A stretch of DNA of 64,000 bases from Thalassoglobus neptunius (GTDB lineage Bacteria > Planctomycetota > Planctomycetia > Planctomycetales > Planctomycetaceae). The notes under the pieces are model-generated. The model did no database searches and was not told where the DNA came from. It worked only from the letters and a program-made list of their open reading frames with translations. The first letter of the stretch is position 1. Each line of letters opens with the position of its first letter. The position numbers and the translations under genes are program-made. Positions 38,005 through 46,340 of the stretch are shown one piece after another. The stretch lies in assembly GCF_007859735.1 (NCBI RefSeq), contig NZ_SIHI01000001.1, forward strand, positions 1,198,251 through 1,262,250, written 5' to 3'.

Positions 38005-38559
38005 ATGGCGCTGAAGTCTGCGCTGCTCGATCAGATCAAAATCGTCTGTCGACGAAAAGGGTATTCCAGGGAATCGGCACGCACCTATCGCCACTGGTGC
38101 GAGCAATATGTCCTTTGGCTACGCAAGGCAAACGGGACGTGGATTCATCCAGGCGACTGCGGTCGAGACCATGTTGAAGCATGGCTGACGGATTTAGCCG
38201 TCACGCGTCACGTCTCTGCGACATCCCCAAACGTCGCCTTCCAATCGGTCTTATTCCTGTACCGGGAAGTGCTTCATGTCATGATCGGAAACGTCAATGC
38301 CCTGCGAGCGAAACGCCCACAGCGGTCACCAACCATCCTGTCTCCCTCAGAAGTGTCACGCCTGCTCCAGGAACTCCAGGGGCGTGACAGATTGATCGGC
38401 CAGATTCTCTATGGGTGCGGACTGCGGATCGGTGAAGCGGTATCGTTACGAATGAAAGATATTGACATCGAGAAAGAGATGATCAACGTCAGGGCTGCGA
38501 CTCAAGAAGAAATCGACCTCTGGAACTGGCACCACCAAATGATCGCCAGCCACTCCTGA
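38005..38559 (+). pseudogene. intI: truncated integron-type tyrosine integrase
   Basis: The frame encodes 184 residues similar in order to the first half of integron integrases: a SAM-like start (ALLDQIKIVCRRKGYSRESART, then YVLWLRKANG), VLFLYREVLHV, the linker RPQRSPTILSPSEVSRLL, and the catalytic Arg at 141 in QILYGCGLRIGEAVSLRMKD. After NVRA the similarity stops and the frame ends 18 residues later. The second Arg, the His residues and the nucleophilic Tyr are missing, so it cannot recombine on its own. It is divergent from the three cassette genes. Confidence 0.75.
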
Positions 38560-38587
38560 TCATCAAATTCACTTCCGAGCGTATAAC

Positions 38588-38628
38588 GACGCAGAACTGA
38601 CAGTGCCTCTCATTGTCAGTTCTGCGTC
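38588..38628. terminator. perfect 15-bp hairpin
   Basis: GACGCAGAACTGACA (38588-38602) and TGTCAGTTCTGCGTC (38614-38628) are perfect inverted repeats with an 11-base loop. It sits 28 bases after the truncated integrase and 85 bases before the PEP-CTERM gene. It may be a terminator or the scar of the deletion that removed the integrase C-terminus. Confidence 0.55.
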
Positions 38629-38713
38629 GAATTCCTTGCACAGAGTCCCTGCCGCGAAGTATGTTGATGGAGGCCAGCTTCGTTCCACACCTCTGTTGAG
38701 AAAAGGGTCTCCC

Positions 38714-39454
38714 ATGATGCGCAACTGTGGTCTCAAACTCTCTTCAACGCTGCTTGCTTTCGGATGTCTCTGCTCACTCTCTCACTCGGCCTTCGCGGAT
38801 GTCGTGTTCAACAACCTTCGTCAGGGTTCCAATGCGACGTTCTTTGTGTTTCCGGTCGACGAGACCGTTCTGACTCCACCACCGACTGACGGAACGATCA
38901 TTTCGACGTCTGATACCGACGGCGATGCGTCTGCGTCGATGGACACCTCGATCACTCAAACGGGCGACACCTGGACGATCAGCTCCTCGTTCGATTCCAA
39001 TCGTCCGATCGACATCGATCTCACGAACTCACTGCTGATCGTTGATTTCGATCTGACTCGCGACATGAGCTGGTCGCTCGACATCTCGATCGACTGGCCC
39101 GACACCGGACTCGATCACGGACTCGGCCGACCAGGAGTTGTTCTCTCCTTCCTGGAGGACCTCAATGGAACTCGGCTTTTGGAGATCGACAGTCCCGGCG
39201 ACGTGAATACGACGCAAACGTTTTCTGGATCCGGACTCGCCCGAAGTGGAAGTGGATTTCAGCTGTACTTTGATATTTGGGATGTCCGTCACTTCGTCGA
39301 CGTCAACGGCGTGGAAACAACACATCCCGGCAGTGCCAGCGGAACGTTCGAGTTCACACTCTCTCCCGCTCCCGTCCCCGAACCGACGTCAATGGTCCTG
39401 TTTGGTGTCGGAGCCATCAGCCTGCTGGGAGCTTCACGACGTCGAAATGCCTAA
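38714..39454 (+). CDS. PEP-CTERM sorted secreted protein
   Basis: The 246-residue protein has a signal peptide (LSSTLLAFGCLCSLSHSAFA), a Ser/Thr/Asp-rich body, and a classic PEP-CTERM tail (VPEPTSMVLFGVGAISLLGA then SRRRNA). The tail targets proteins for exosortase processing and surface release in biofilm-forming bacteria. No exosortase gene is in the window. The body domain is not recognised. Confidence 0.85.
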   Translation: MMRNCGLKLSSTLLAFGCLCSLSHSAFADVVFNNLRQGSNATFFVFPVDETVLTPPPTDGTIISTSDTDGDASASMDTSITQTGDTWTISSSFDSNRPIDIDLTNSLLIVDFDLTRDMSWSLDISIDWPDTGLDHGLGRPGVVLSFLEDLNGTRLLEIDSPGDVNTTQTFSGSGLARSGSGFQLYFDIWDVRHFVDVNGVETTHPGSASGTFEFTLSPAPVPEPTSMVLFGVGAISLLGASRRRNA

Positions 39455-39680
39455 GTCGATCCCTGCTGATCTCAACCGTGCCACTTTCAGCGATGACACA
39501 GCATTCTCTTTCCGTAAATCAAGAGTTAGACAGAACTCTTTGATCAAGATCTTCTTCGCGAGAACAATCAACCAGAATGAAATCACCATTTACGATCCCA
39601 TCTCGATATGGTTGACTCTCCCACTTTAGCCTGAGCCAATCGTTTTCTGCCTCACAAAAATGGCGAAATGGATTGTAGAG

Positions 39681-40391
39681 TCACAGAGCGCTCGAACTCA
39701 GGAAGTGCTGCCGATTCACCGAATTCAAAATTTCACTCTGAATGCGTTCAATCACGTCTTTCATTGCTTGCTCTATCTCGTCGAACTCCGCATTTGGAAT
39801 TCCTTGTTTTCTTGACCCATGAGCCAAAGCATTTCGAATCTGAATCAAGCGATTAATTTCACCTTCGACGCTCCTAACCCAATCATGCGGAATTCCGAGA
39901 AGAAACAGGTTTCTCGAAAGCACTTTGGGCTTCATATTTGAATCGGAATCAACTACAGCGTCTTCCACAACAATTTCTCTGGACCGTAGAGAATCATGTT
40001 GTTCAATGAAATTCCTCCTTCTCCATAAAATGTGTAGTTTTCTGTCGTCTGGTAACTCACTGGTAAACACGCGACACTTTTCGTCGCCAGATTGGATTGC
40101 CTTGAAAATGTGGCCCCACGCGCCAGCAACGATTGATGAAGCCGCTGTCTGCGCTGTCAGTCTTTGACGGTTAACAAAGATTCGATAATGGTTAAGGGCA
40201 AAGACCGCGAAACCTTCATAGTGAGCATAAAGCATTACAATGATCGACTTGCGATGAGATTTCGATTCGTCATCATCTTCACGACCAATCAGATTTGAAA
40301 GAGACCGCAGTTCATCTTCTCTCCACTCCCACTCCCTGCGTAGTTCGTTTTCGAAATCGTTAATCTCAGCTTGCAAGGGATCAGATGTCAT
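39681..40391 (-). CDS. MAE_28990/MAE_18760-type HEPN nuclease
   Basis: The 236-residue protein fits the HEPN family named after cyanobacterial MAE_28990/MAE_18760. It has an N-terminal helical part with IIVMLYAHYEGFAVFALNHY and the catalytic Rx4H motif at residues 186-191 (IQIRNALAHGS). HEPN proteins with this motif are usually RNases in toxin or defence systems. The start overlaps the upstream DUF262 stop by 11 bases, so translation is coupled. Third gene of the methyltransferase, DUF262, HEPN operon. The base composition is lower in GC than the neighbours. Confidence 0.85.
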   Translation of the reverse strand: MTSDPLQAEINDFENELRREWEWREDELRSLSNLIGREDDDESKSHRKSIIVMLYAHYEGFAVFALNHYRIFVNRQRLTAQTAASSIVAGAWGHIFKAIQSGDEKCRVFTSELPDDRKLHILWRRRNFIEQHDSLRSREIVVEDAVVDSDSNMKPKVLSRNLFLLGIPHDWVRSVEGEINRLIQIRNALAHGSRKQGIPNAEFDEIEQAMKDVIERIQSEILNSVNRQHFLSSSAL

Positions 40392-41562
40392 CGCGGTCTA
40401 CTTCTCTCAATGACTGTTCGACTAGTGAGATCTTACTATCGTAGATTGCCTTGAAATTCTTTCCACCCCCTACTGTGTAGTCCTTCATTTCGGGGTTCTT
40501 CTTTGCATTCTCAATTCCGTTTTTGAGTCTCGTATTTTTCTCTGGAGTCAACCAGGTTGTGTCAGATCCAACTACACGAGCAATTCCGATGCTAAATGCT
40601 TCATAATGACTCATCGAAAACCCGCCCGAGAAACCGCCGTTGACCCATCTGGAGAACGCATGGCTTCCAACTGATTTGTTGATAGCCTCGAACGTATTCT
40701 TGAATATCGCCGCCTCTTCTGAAAAGTCAAAGAGGATGTTGTTCTCGGCCTTGCGATCTGTGACTCGCTCCATGAAGTCCGTTAAGAAAGGTGAAATGTC
40801 GTGTACATATTCGCTAAGATTGTTCTTGAATGCAAAGAATCTTAGGACGAGTTCCTGTCTTCCCATTCTTTGCTTCGACTTTTGTGCTAATCGCTCAGTG
40901 CAGGCGAGAAAATGTTGGTTTTGACTCAACTCTATAATGAAATCGTTGAAGTCGTTTCCCAGAATTCGTATGGAACAATTGCGAACTTCCTGTTCGCTGA
41001 GAACTTCGCCTCCAGTGTTGAGTCGTTTAAACATGTGATAGGCGAAACGGCTGTTGTTTCCTCGCTTTATAAGTTCCACTCTTAGCGTGGCTCGTCGTAC
41101 TCTATATTGTACGGTTGTCGGAAGGTCGTCGAACAAAAGCCCATTCAATTCGGGGACGATGTCGCAACCGGTAAGTCTCAAGAAGTCTTGACCTGCGACA
41201 ATCGGCTTCTCTCTGTCATTCTCGTACGTCTCTATGTTGAGCGCTCCACGAAGGTAGAGATAAGAGGAAATCCGTTGTAGTCCATCGATAAGTTCCCATT
41301 GACCTTCTTTGATTTCTAGGATGTATATTGCTGGAATAGGCATCTCCAATACGATTGATTCTATGAATCTTGAACTGGTAGCCGCATCCCACCGATAGGC
41401 TCGTTGGTATTCAGGAGCTATTTCTAGTTCTTTCGTCGCGTGCATGTCGGCAAGTTCGTTGAAGGAAAGGTCCAATGAGCGAACGCTCGCACGCTTACGC
41501 TCGCGCTCAACCGCGTCGTAGACACTAGATGTTCCAGTAGTTGAGTGTTTTTTATTTGTCAT
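40381..41562 (-). CDS. DUF262 (GmrS-like) protein
   Basis: From the ATG at 41562 this is 393 residues. The DUF262 signature appears at the start: PEYQRAYRWD (residues 50-59), then MPIPAIYILE and LIDGLQRISS (91-100). This domain, ParB/sulfiredoxin-like, is the nucleotide-binding part of GmrSD-type restriction enzymes and many defence proteins. The C-terminal half lacks the DUF1524 HNH nuclease of GmrD; the HEPN protein encoded next may supply the effector activity. A TTG 21 bases upstream is an alternative start. Confidence 0.87.
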   Translation of the reverse strand: MTNKKHSTTGTSSVYDAVERERKRASVRSLDLSFNELADMHATKELEIAPEYQRAYRWDAATSSRFIESIVLEMPIPAIYILEIKEGQWELIDGLQRISSYLYLRGALNIETYENDREKPIVAGQDFLRLTGCDIVPELNGLLFDDLPTTVQYRVRRATLRVELIKRGNNSRFAYHMFKRLNTGGEVLSEQEVRNCSIRILGNDFNDFIIELSQNQHFLACTERLAQKSKQRMGRQELVLRFFAFKNNLSEYVHDISPFLTDFMERVTDRKAENNILFDFSEEAAIFKNTFEAINKSVGSHAFSRWVNGGFSGGFSMSHYEAFSIGIARVVGSDTTWLTPEKNTRLKNGIENAKKNPEMKDYTVGGGKNFKAIYDSKISLVEQSLREVDRDDI

Positions 41563-41589
41563 AACATGCGCCGTTAGGATCAATTGACA

Positions 41590-42837
41590 CTAATCTTTAA
41601 GCGAAGACTTGCGAAACCAGAGGACTGACTCAGTTGTTCGAGCGTTTGTGCGATACTTTCGACTCTTAGCATTCAAGCTACGCATTGATCGATGGACAGG
41701 GAACGATTGAGTTTGAGTGTGCTCCCACGATAAGAAACTTGCCATTTGCTCAAGAATCTTAGGAAGGTCGATGTGGAGTTCTTTGTAATAGGAGTCTTGA
41801 ACGACGATTGCGGCTTTGCCGTTAGGCTTCAGGCATCGATCGACATCGGAGAGCGACTTCTGTAAATCGGAGAAGTACTGTAAGAATGTCTTTAAATAGT
41901 ATGTTTGGGAATGTCTGCTCGGGTGGGAGGAGACTTTATCCATCAGGCTGGAGCACTCCTCACCCCATGTTGCTTCAGCACATTGAATTTGTCCACGAAT
42001 TGTGCTTGTTCCCATTGATCGTTCTCTGACATCTCGGAGGAGCTGGTCATCTACTCCAAGAACAGCGCTTTCGACTCGAGTAGTGATCGCGTAATCGATT
42101 CGTGTGCAGTATGGAGGTGATGTGAGAACGAAATCGATGGAATCTGGTTGAATTGGAAGGCAACGAGAATCGGCAACCATCAGGTGATGTTTTGATTGCG
42201 AGGTGGCATCGCTCAGCTTCAACACTCGCTTCTCGGCACATTGAAGTACCATGTTACAAACAGCTTTTTTGCTCGATTTTACGCGTTCGTCTGGATTTGG
42301 CCTTTTCCGCCATGTCGGATTCTTCGATCGCGAAGCAGGTTGAGAAAGCGATGCGGCCACTTCGAACAAGGTAGTCAACATGAAGCATTGCTCGGGGGAA
42401 AGTTCATCAAGTGGAATGTCATTCGTGATCTTCTTCTGCCAGAGTCGCAAAGTTTTTGCAGGTGCGTGGTGGAACCAAGCACTTAACGGATCGCTAGAAT
42501 TCCGAATCGAATCTCCAGGTTCATTGAGGATCCAATCTGAGATTGCAGAAGCTTTCATCAGTAAAGCATCTCTCGTCGCAAAACGTCCACGAGAGATGAC
42601 CATGGCTACTGGATTGATGTCGGCTCCGACAATCCGATGTCCCATGCTTACTGCCGCAGATGCCGTCGTGCCAACGCCGAGCCATGGATCAAGGATTGTG
42701 GAGTTTGCCGCAAGAGAAGCTTGTTCAATTGCTTGAATCGCGAACTCGTCTGAGAACATTGCATAAAATTGGTACCACCTTCCAGCGGAGTCTCTCGTAC
42801 TAGAGTTCACTTTCGGCGATACAGTCATTGTGCCCAT
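41590..42837 (-). CDS. DNA methyltransferase, N4-cytosine-like
   Basis: The ATG at 42837 follows AGGA and gives 415 residues. SAM-binding DPWLGVGTTA lies at about 50-59, then GHRIVGADINPVAM. The catalytic TSPPYCTRIDY is at about 239-249; SPPY is typical of N4-cytosine enzymes, and the SPPYxxRxDY form occurs in modification methylases. A long insert separates the two motifs. It probably marks host DNA for the neighbouring DUF262-HEPN pair. An earlier start at 42867 would lie inside the predicted -10 box. Confidence 0.87.
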   Translation of the reverse strand: MGTMTVSPKVNSSTRDSAGRWYQFYAMFSDEFAIQAIEQASLAANSTILDPWLGVGTTASAAVSMGHRIVGADINPVAMVISRGRFATRDALLMKASAISDWILNEPGDSIRNSSDPLSAWFHHAPAKTLRLWQKKITNDIPLDELSPEQCFMLTTLFEVAASLSQPASRSKNPTWRKRPNPDERVKSSKKAVCNMVLQCAEKRVLKLSDATSQSKHHLMVADSRCLPIQPDSIDFVLTSPPYCTRIDYAITTRVESAVLGVDDQLLRDVRERSMGTSTIRGQIQCAEATWGEECSSLMDKVSSHPSRHSQTYYLKTFLQYFSDLQKSLSDVDRCLKPNGKAAIVVQDSYYKELHIDLPKILEQMASFLSWEHTQTQSFPVHRSMRSLNAKSRKYRTNARTTESVLWFRKSSLKD

Positions 42838-42862
42838 GTTTTTTCCTGCTGAATGAAGAGGA

Positions 42863-42890
42863 ATCATAGTTGAATAGAAAGATCAGACAA
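42863..42890 (-). promoter_or_regulatory. promoter of the methyltransferase-DUF262-HEPN operon
   Basis: On the minus strand TTGTCT (-35), a 16-base spacer and TATGAT (-10) form a good sigma-70-type promoter ending 26 bases before the methyltransferase ATG. No second promoter is evident before the other two genes, which supports one transcript. Confidence 0.6.
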
Positions 42891-42999
42891 AGGGTTCTCG
42901 GAAGCAAGACCAGGTAGAAGTTTCATCGTGTTGGTGACTTGAGTGAATCGATCAATTCCAAACTGTCTTGGAGAAGTTTCACATACAAATGAGCGTCGA

Positions 43000-43598
43000 T
43001 TACCGATTTCGCAGCTCCGCCATGACCGCCTTCTCCAGCTCCGTCAGATCCCACTCGGCCAGGACGGCGTAGAACTCACCGACAACGTGCTTGAGCAAGA
43101 ACGGATCCGTTGGCGGAACCATGGACTTCGGTTTTTCGTACCACTCCTCGACTTCCCAGAGGATGTACCAGTCGCGGAGCTGTCCTTTCGCAGGTCGGAC
43201 ATCCGCCGGAACCATTGGGACCATCGCATAGGCGCGCCAAACGCGAGGTCGTGACTCGGGACCACTGAGCTGAACCGTTCGGTGCAATCGTTCGCTGAAA
43301 ATTGTCCACGACCCGTATTGCAGTTGAACTGCCCCATTGCGGAAGTCTGCCAGTTTCCATAACAGACCTCCCTGCGATCAGCTGGAGCAATTGCGAGGCG
43401 AGGTCGGCCGAGTTCATCAAACCCACCCTCGTTGATGGCATCAGACAGGTGGATCAGCGGATAGCCGTCCGCTGCAGCGTTGTAGACCTCGACGAGGCGT
43501 TGATACTCCTCTTCGGCATCCTTGTGCATTCGCGATCGGTAAGCCGTCAGCTTCCGTTTCGCTTCGTCCTGGTCGATGTGAATCAAGTTCGTGTTCAT
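43000..43598 (-). pseudogene. phage-like hypothetical gene split by a single-base frameshift
   Basis: The first 80 residues (NTNLIHIDQDEAKRKLTAYR, then YPLIHLSDAINEGG) read in one frame from 43598. The remainder, from WKLADFRNGAVQLQYGSW to TELEKAVMAELRNR, reads in another and ends at 43000. One added base near 43358-43362 (after GTCTGTTAT) would join them into about 199 residues reading VCYWKLADFRNG. Family unknown. Either a recent inactivating deletion or a sequencing error. Confidence 0.65.
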
Positions 43599-43801
43599 GA
43601 GTTCTCCTCGTTAGTGGTAACAATCCGAATCCTGCACGTCGGTCCCATCTGATGCTCGATCGACTGCAGAGTTTTCAGCCGTCGGCCGCACACCAGGCGG
43701 TAAGTCACCGGAGGTTCCTCCGGATCGATTAGTGACCTTTGACCGGCGATCAGTTTGCGACGCGGACGATCCATCAGCGTGCCGAGTGTGGATTGGCTCA
43801 T
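43595..43801 (-). CDS. small hypothetical phage-like protein
   Basis: The 68-residue protein (start SQSTLGTLMDRPRRKLIAGQ, with VTYRLVCGRRLKTLQSIEHQ) has no recognised family. Its start overlaps the upstream gene's stop and its stop overlaps the next start by 4 bases each, which supports its reality as part of a polycistronic block. Confidence 0.5.
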   Translation of the reverse strand: MSQSTLGTLMDRPRRKLIAGQRSLIDPEEPPVTYRLVCGRRLKTLQSIEHQMGPTCRIRIVTTNEENS

Positions 43802-44967
43802 TTGACCGGGAACTCCTCTCTCAGTCGTCGCATTTGCTCAGCTCGCATTTGCTCGAAGCTGCGTTCCTGCGCGTAGTCCTCTTGTGCTGCCGAGGCCGGG
43901 GGAGATCGAGTGTTGGCAATCGCGTGGGGATCCAGACTCCGCAGTGCTTTCTTCGCCCAGGCGAGATCGTGTTCGTCATCGACCTGCTTGGCGATGGCTT
44001 CCAGTCCCTGGCCGAGCAGGCAGTGGAAGAATCCAATCGGGCTGGCCAGTTTTCCGGACTTGCGAGCGATCAGCGAAGCCAGCTGGAAGAACAGCAGTCG
44101 ATGCCTTTCAACGTCGCGGTACTTCTCGCGCGTCATCGGATGTTTCAGGCAGAGTTGCCAGAGCTCCTCGACGATCCTGGGATCCTTGAGCTCCTCGGGT
44201 TCGATCGCAGATCGCTTCTGACTGACAGTCGCCAGGCTGAAGGCTCTCTTCTTCGGGAGATCGGGAGGACTCGACGCCGGAGGCGGGACCGGCTTCGGTC
44301 GCGATGCTGACTCCGGTCGCGTTTTCTTCTCCTGGGAAATCTCAGAAACTCCATCCTTCATGAATTCATTTTCATATTCATGATTCATGAATTCATGAAG
44401 GGCCCCCTTGTGACTCCCCTCCTGAACCCCCTGGTGAGTCCCCTCAGACGGCAATGTTTCTGCAGTTTCGTATCGAAACCGGCCGCCGCGGTGAACCCCC
44501 TCAGTGGTCCCCCTCCTGACCTCCCTGGTGCGCCCCCTGGTGCGCCCCCTGGTGCTCCCCCTCGAAGAGTGTTGAGCCGAGACATCTTCGAAGATGTTGG
44601 GCCAGGCGATCGTGAAGATGTTGGTCTTTCCGGGAACCTGCTCGATGGAGAGATAACCGAGTCGTTCCGCGATCTTCCAGTTCCGTTTGACGGTGCTCAC
44701 CGCACAGTCCATCTCGGTGGCGAGTTCTTCTTTCGAGGGATCGAGATAGGTGTTCCCATCGTCATCGACCCAGCCGATTTGATTCGCCAGGGACTCCATG
44801 GCGAGTAGCAATCGCTCCACGTTTTCCGAGAGTCCCAGGCTGCGGATCAGCTCCCGTCGAAACTCTCGCCGCCGTTCTGCGGCTTCCGCTTTCGCATCCG
44901 CAGCTGCGAAGGCGGCTTCGAAGTCGATCTGCCCCGGTAAGGGAGCATGACTCGTGCGCGACATCAT
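43798..44967 (-). CDS. replication-initiator-like wHTH protein carrying origin-like repeats in its gene
   Basis: The 389-residue protein has a winged-helix DNA-binding domain at about 45-105 (LDPSKEELATEMDCAVSTVK, then RNWKIAERLGYLSIE), as in phage replication organisers such as lambda O. A low-complexity middle (TRGRTRGRTR and HEFMNHEYENEF) is followed by a helical C-terminal domain (PREKYRDVE-like, LLFFQLASLIARKSGKLASP). The middle is encoded by ten 12-bp C-rich repeats and an AT-rich stretch (44357-44562) that look like a replication origin. No helicase or loader gene is adjacent. Confidence 0.65.
   Translation of the reverse strand: MMSRTSHAPLPGQIDFEAAFAAADAKAEAAERRREFRRELIRSLGLSENVERLLLAMESLANQIGWVDDDGNTYLDPSKEELATEMDCAVSTVKRNWKIAERLGYLSIEQVPGKTNIFTIAWPNIFEDVSAQHSSRGSTRGRTRGRTREVRRGTTEGVHRGGRFRYETAETLPSEGTHQGVQEGSHKGALHEFMNHEYENEFMKDGVSEISQEKKTRPESASRPKPVPPPASSPPDLPKKRAFSLATVSQKRSAIEPEELKDPRIVEELWQLCLKHPMTREKYRDVERHRLLFFQLASLIARKSGKLASPIGFFHCLLGQGLEAIAKQVDDEHDLAWAKKALRSLDPHAIANTRSPPASAAQEDYAQERSFEQMRAEQMRRLREEFPVK
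44357..44562. other. candidate replication origin: iterons plus AT-rich region
   Basis: Ten units with core CCCCT or CCCTGG recur with a 12-base period: four from 44403 to 44445 (e.g. TCCCCTCCTGAA, CCCCCTGGTGAG), then units starting 44496, 44509, 44521, 44533, 44545 and 44557. Immediately left, 44357-44399 is AT-rich and holds TTCATGAA three times (44357, 44384, 44392) plus a near copy at 44377. Repeats plus a flanking AT-rich stretch inside an initiator gene is the lambda ori arrangement. Confidence 0.55.
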
Positions 44968-44981
44968 GAATCCTTTCTAAG

Positions 44982-45185
44982 TCAGGCGACATCCTTGCTC
45001 ACCCTGTTTTGCCCCAAAGCGGGCTGTTCCAGGATCTCAGCTCTCAGGATCTTGATCGTTCTCGGAGCGGTGATTCCGATCCGAACTCGATCGCCCCGCA
45101 TGGCGACGGCTTTGATCTCAATTCGCCGACCATCTTCCAGTGTGATGACGATGTCCTCATCGACATGACGTGATAACACAAGCAT
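44982..45185 (-). CDS. csrA: carbon storage regulator CsrA on a mobile element
   Basis: From the ATG at 45185 this is 67 residues: MLVLSRHVDEDIVITLEDGR, then the beta strands to VRIGITAPRTIKILRAEIL. It contains the conserved LSR start and the GITAP strand that binds GGA in mRNA leaders. CsrA dimers block translation of target messages. A copy inside a prophage-like block may reprogram host or element mRNAs. It lies just upstream (in transcription) of the initiator gene. Confidence 0.9.
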   Translation of the reverse strand: MLVLSRHVDEDIVITLEDGRRIEIKAVAMRGDRVRIGITAPRTIKILRAEILEQPALGQNRVSKDVA

Positions 45186-45229
45186 CGTGCTCCTCCATTT
45201 CCATGAACTGTGATGAGCGGTTCCGGGAC

Positions 45230-45667
45230 CTATTTCGAAACCCGCTCGGGAAAAACCTTCGAAAGTTCTCTGAACTCCAAGACTCCATAACCCTGCAAGC
45301 GGGAGTACTCTTCGCACGCCGCCTCGCAGAGCCACCAGGACTGATAGAAAATCTTCAGCCGACCACATCCCGGACAAATTGCTTCGTCAGAGAATCGCAA
45401 CCCGAGAAGCCGTTGCATCGACTTTGGAACTCTGACGTCCTCGGGTTTCTTCTTCGATCGCAGTAATTTCCAGAACTCACGCAAGTCCTGGCATGTCTCA
45501 ATTTCACGGTCTTCGACAACCATCCGGAATGCTTTCGAAAGTGGCAGCTTTCTCACAGGCAGTGAGTCCAGTTTTGCACGCGAGACGATCACCTCTGGCA
45601 TCAACTCAGGCGGGAACGACAGAGATTCAAATTCGCTCTGGTCGACAACCTCTTTGGTCTTAGGCAT
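45230..45667 (-). CDS. hypothetical protein with Cys-rich zinc-ribbon-like segment
   Basis: The ATG at 45667 overlaps the preceding gene's end by 8 bases and gives 145 residues. The N-terminal half is acidic to neutral (SFPPELMPEVIVSRAKL). The C-terminal half contains CPGCGRLKIFYQSWWLCEAACEEY, a four-Cys cluster that may bind zinc, and ends ELSKVFPERVSK. No named family. Part of the overlapping minus-strand block. Confidence 0.55.
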   Translation of the reverse strand: MPKTKEVVDQSEFESLSFPPELMPEVIVSRAKLDSLPVRKLPLSKAFRMVVEDREIETCQDLREFWKLLRSKKKPEDVRVPKSMQRLLGLRFSDEAICPGCGRLKIFYQSWWLCEAACEEYSRLQGYGVLEFRELSKVFPERVSK

Positions 45668-46340
45668 TGAACAGACTCCGTTGGATGCTGGCACCACGAT
45701 GAGTGATGGGAGTTCTATGGATTTGCGGTGTAGGCTCGGCAACTGTGACCGACGGTTTGGGAATCGGCGGTTCAGTGATTTCGTTGTTGAGCGTTTCAGA
45801 GATCAGCTGGTCGAGCGTCACAATCCTCTGTGGCCGGGCGGAGCAGTCGGTCAGCTTCTTCGACCAGGTGTGAATCAGATAACGACGTTTCGCCCGTGTC
45901 GCGAAGACGTTGCCGAACTGATTCAATGGGCCGGACCACTCCAACCCGAAGTCACGGCAGCGATCGAGGAACCTCTCGTGTTCTGGTGTCGATTCACCCA
46001 CGACCTCGTGGGGCTGATCGTGCACCAGTAATCTCTTTTGAGTCGGCGCCACGTGTTGTTCAGTTGGAGCGGGTTCTGGAGTCTCTTCAGGTGAGCCATC
46101 CCACCACGGTCCTTCGTGAAACTCTTGCTCACCCACAGTGCCCCAGAAGTTCCAGCGACCCGTCTCCAGGTCGATCGAGAATTGACGCCCAGCCAATTCA
46201 GCAAGCTTGGTTCCGCCCCGCGTCCCATCGGGCAGCAACTGCAGCCCGTACCACCGCAGGCCATGCAGCGACCGAAACGGTTTCATCGCGATCGCGAAAC
46301 CACTTTGTTCCAGATGTGACCGTCGCTCCTCCGGGCTCAT
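45660..46340 (-). CDS. hypothetical phage-like protein
   Basis: The 226-residue protein begins SPEERRSHLEQSGFAIAMKP and has a Pro/Thr-rich middle. It then has a helical part with EHERFLDRCRDFGLEWSGPL and ATRAKRRYLIHTWSKKL. No domain is recognised. Its ends overlap both neighbours (ATGA with 46337), as throughout the block. Confidence 0.55.
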   Translation of the reverse strand: MSPEERRSHLEQSGFAIAMKPFRSLHGLRWYGLQLLPDGTRGGTKLAELAGRQFSIDLETGRWNFWGTVGEQEFHEGPWWDGSPEETPEPAPTEQHVAPTQKRLLVHDQPHEVVGESTPEHERFLDRCRDFGLEWSGPLNQFGNVFATRAKRRYLIHTWSKKLTDCSARPQRIVTLDQLISETLNNEITEPPIPKPSVTVAEPTPQIHRTPITHRGASIQRSLFNA

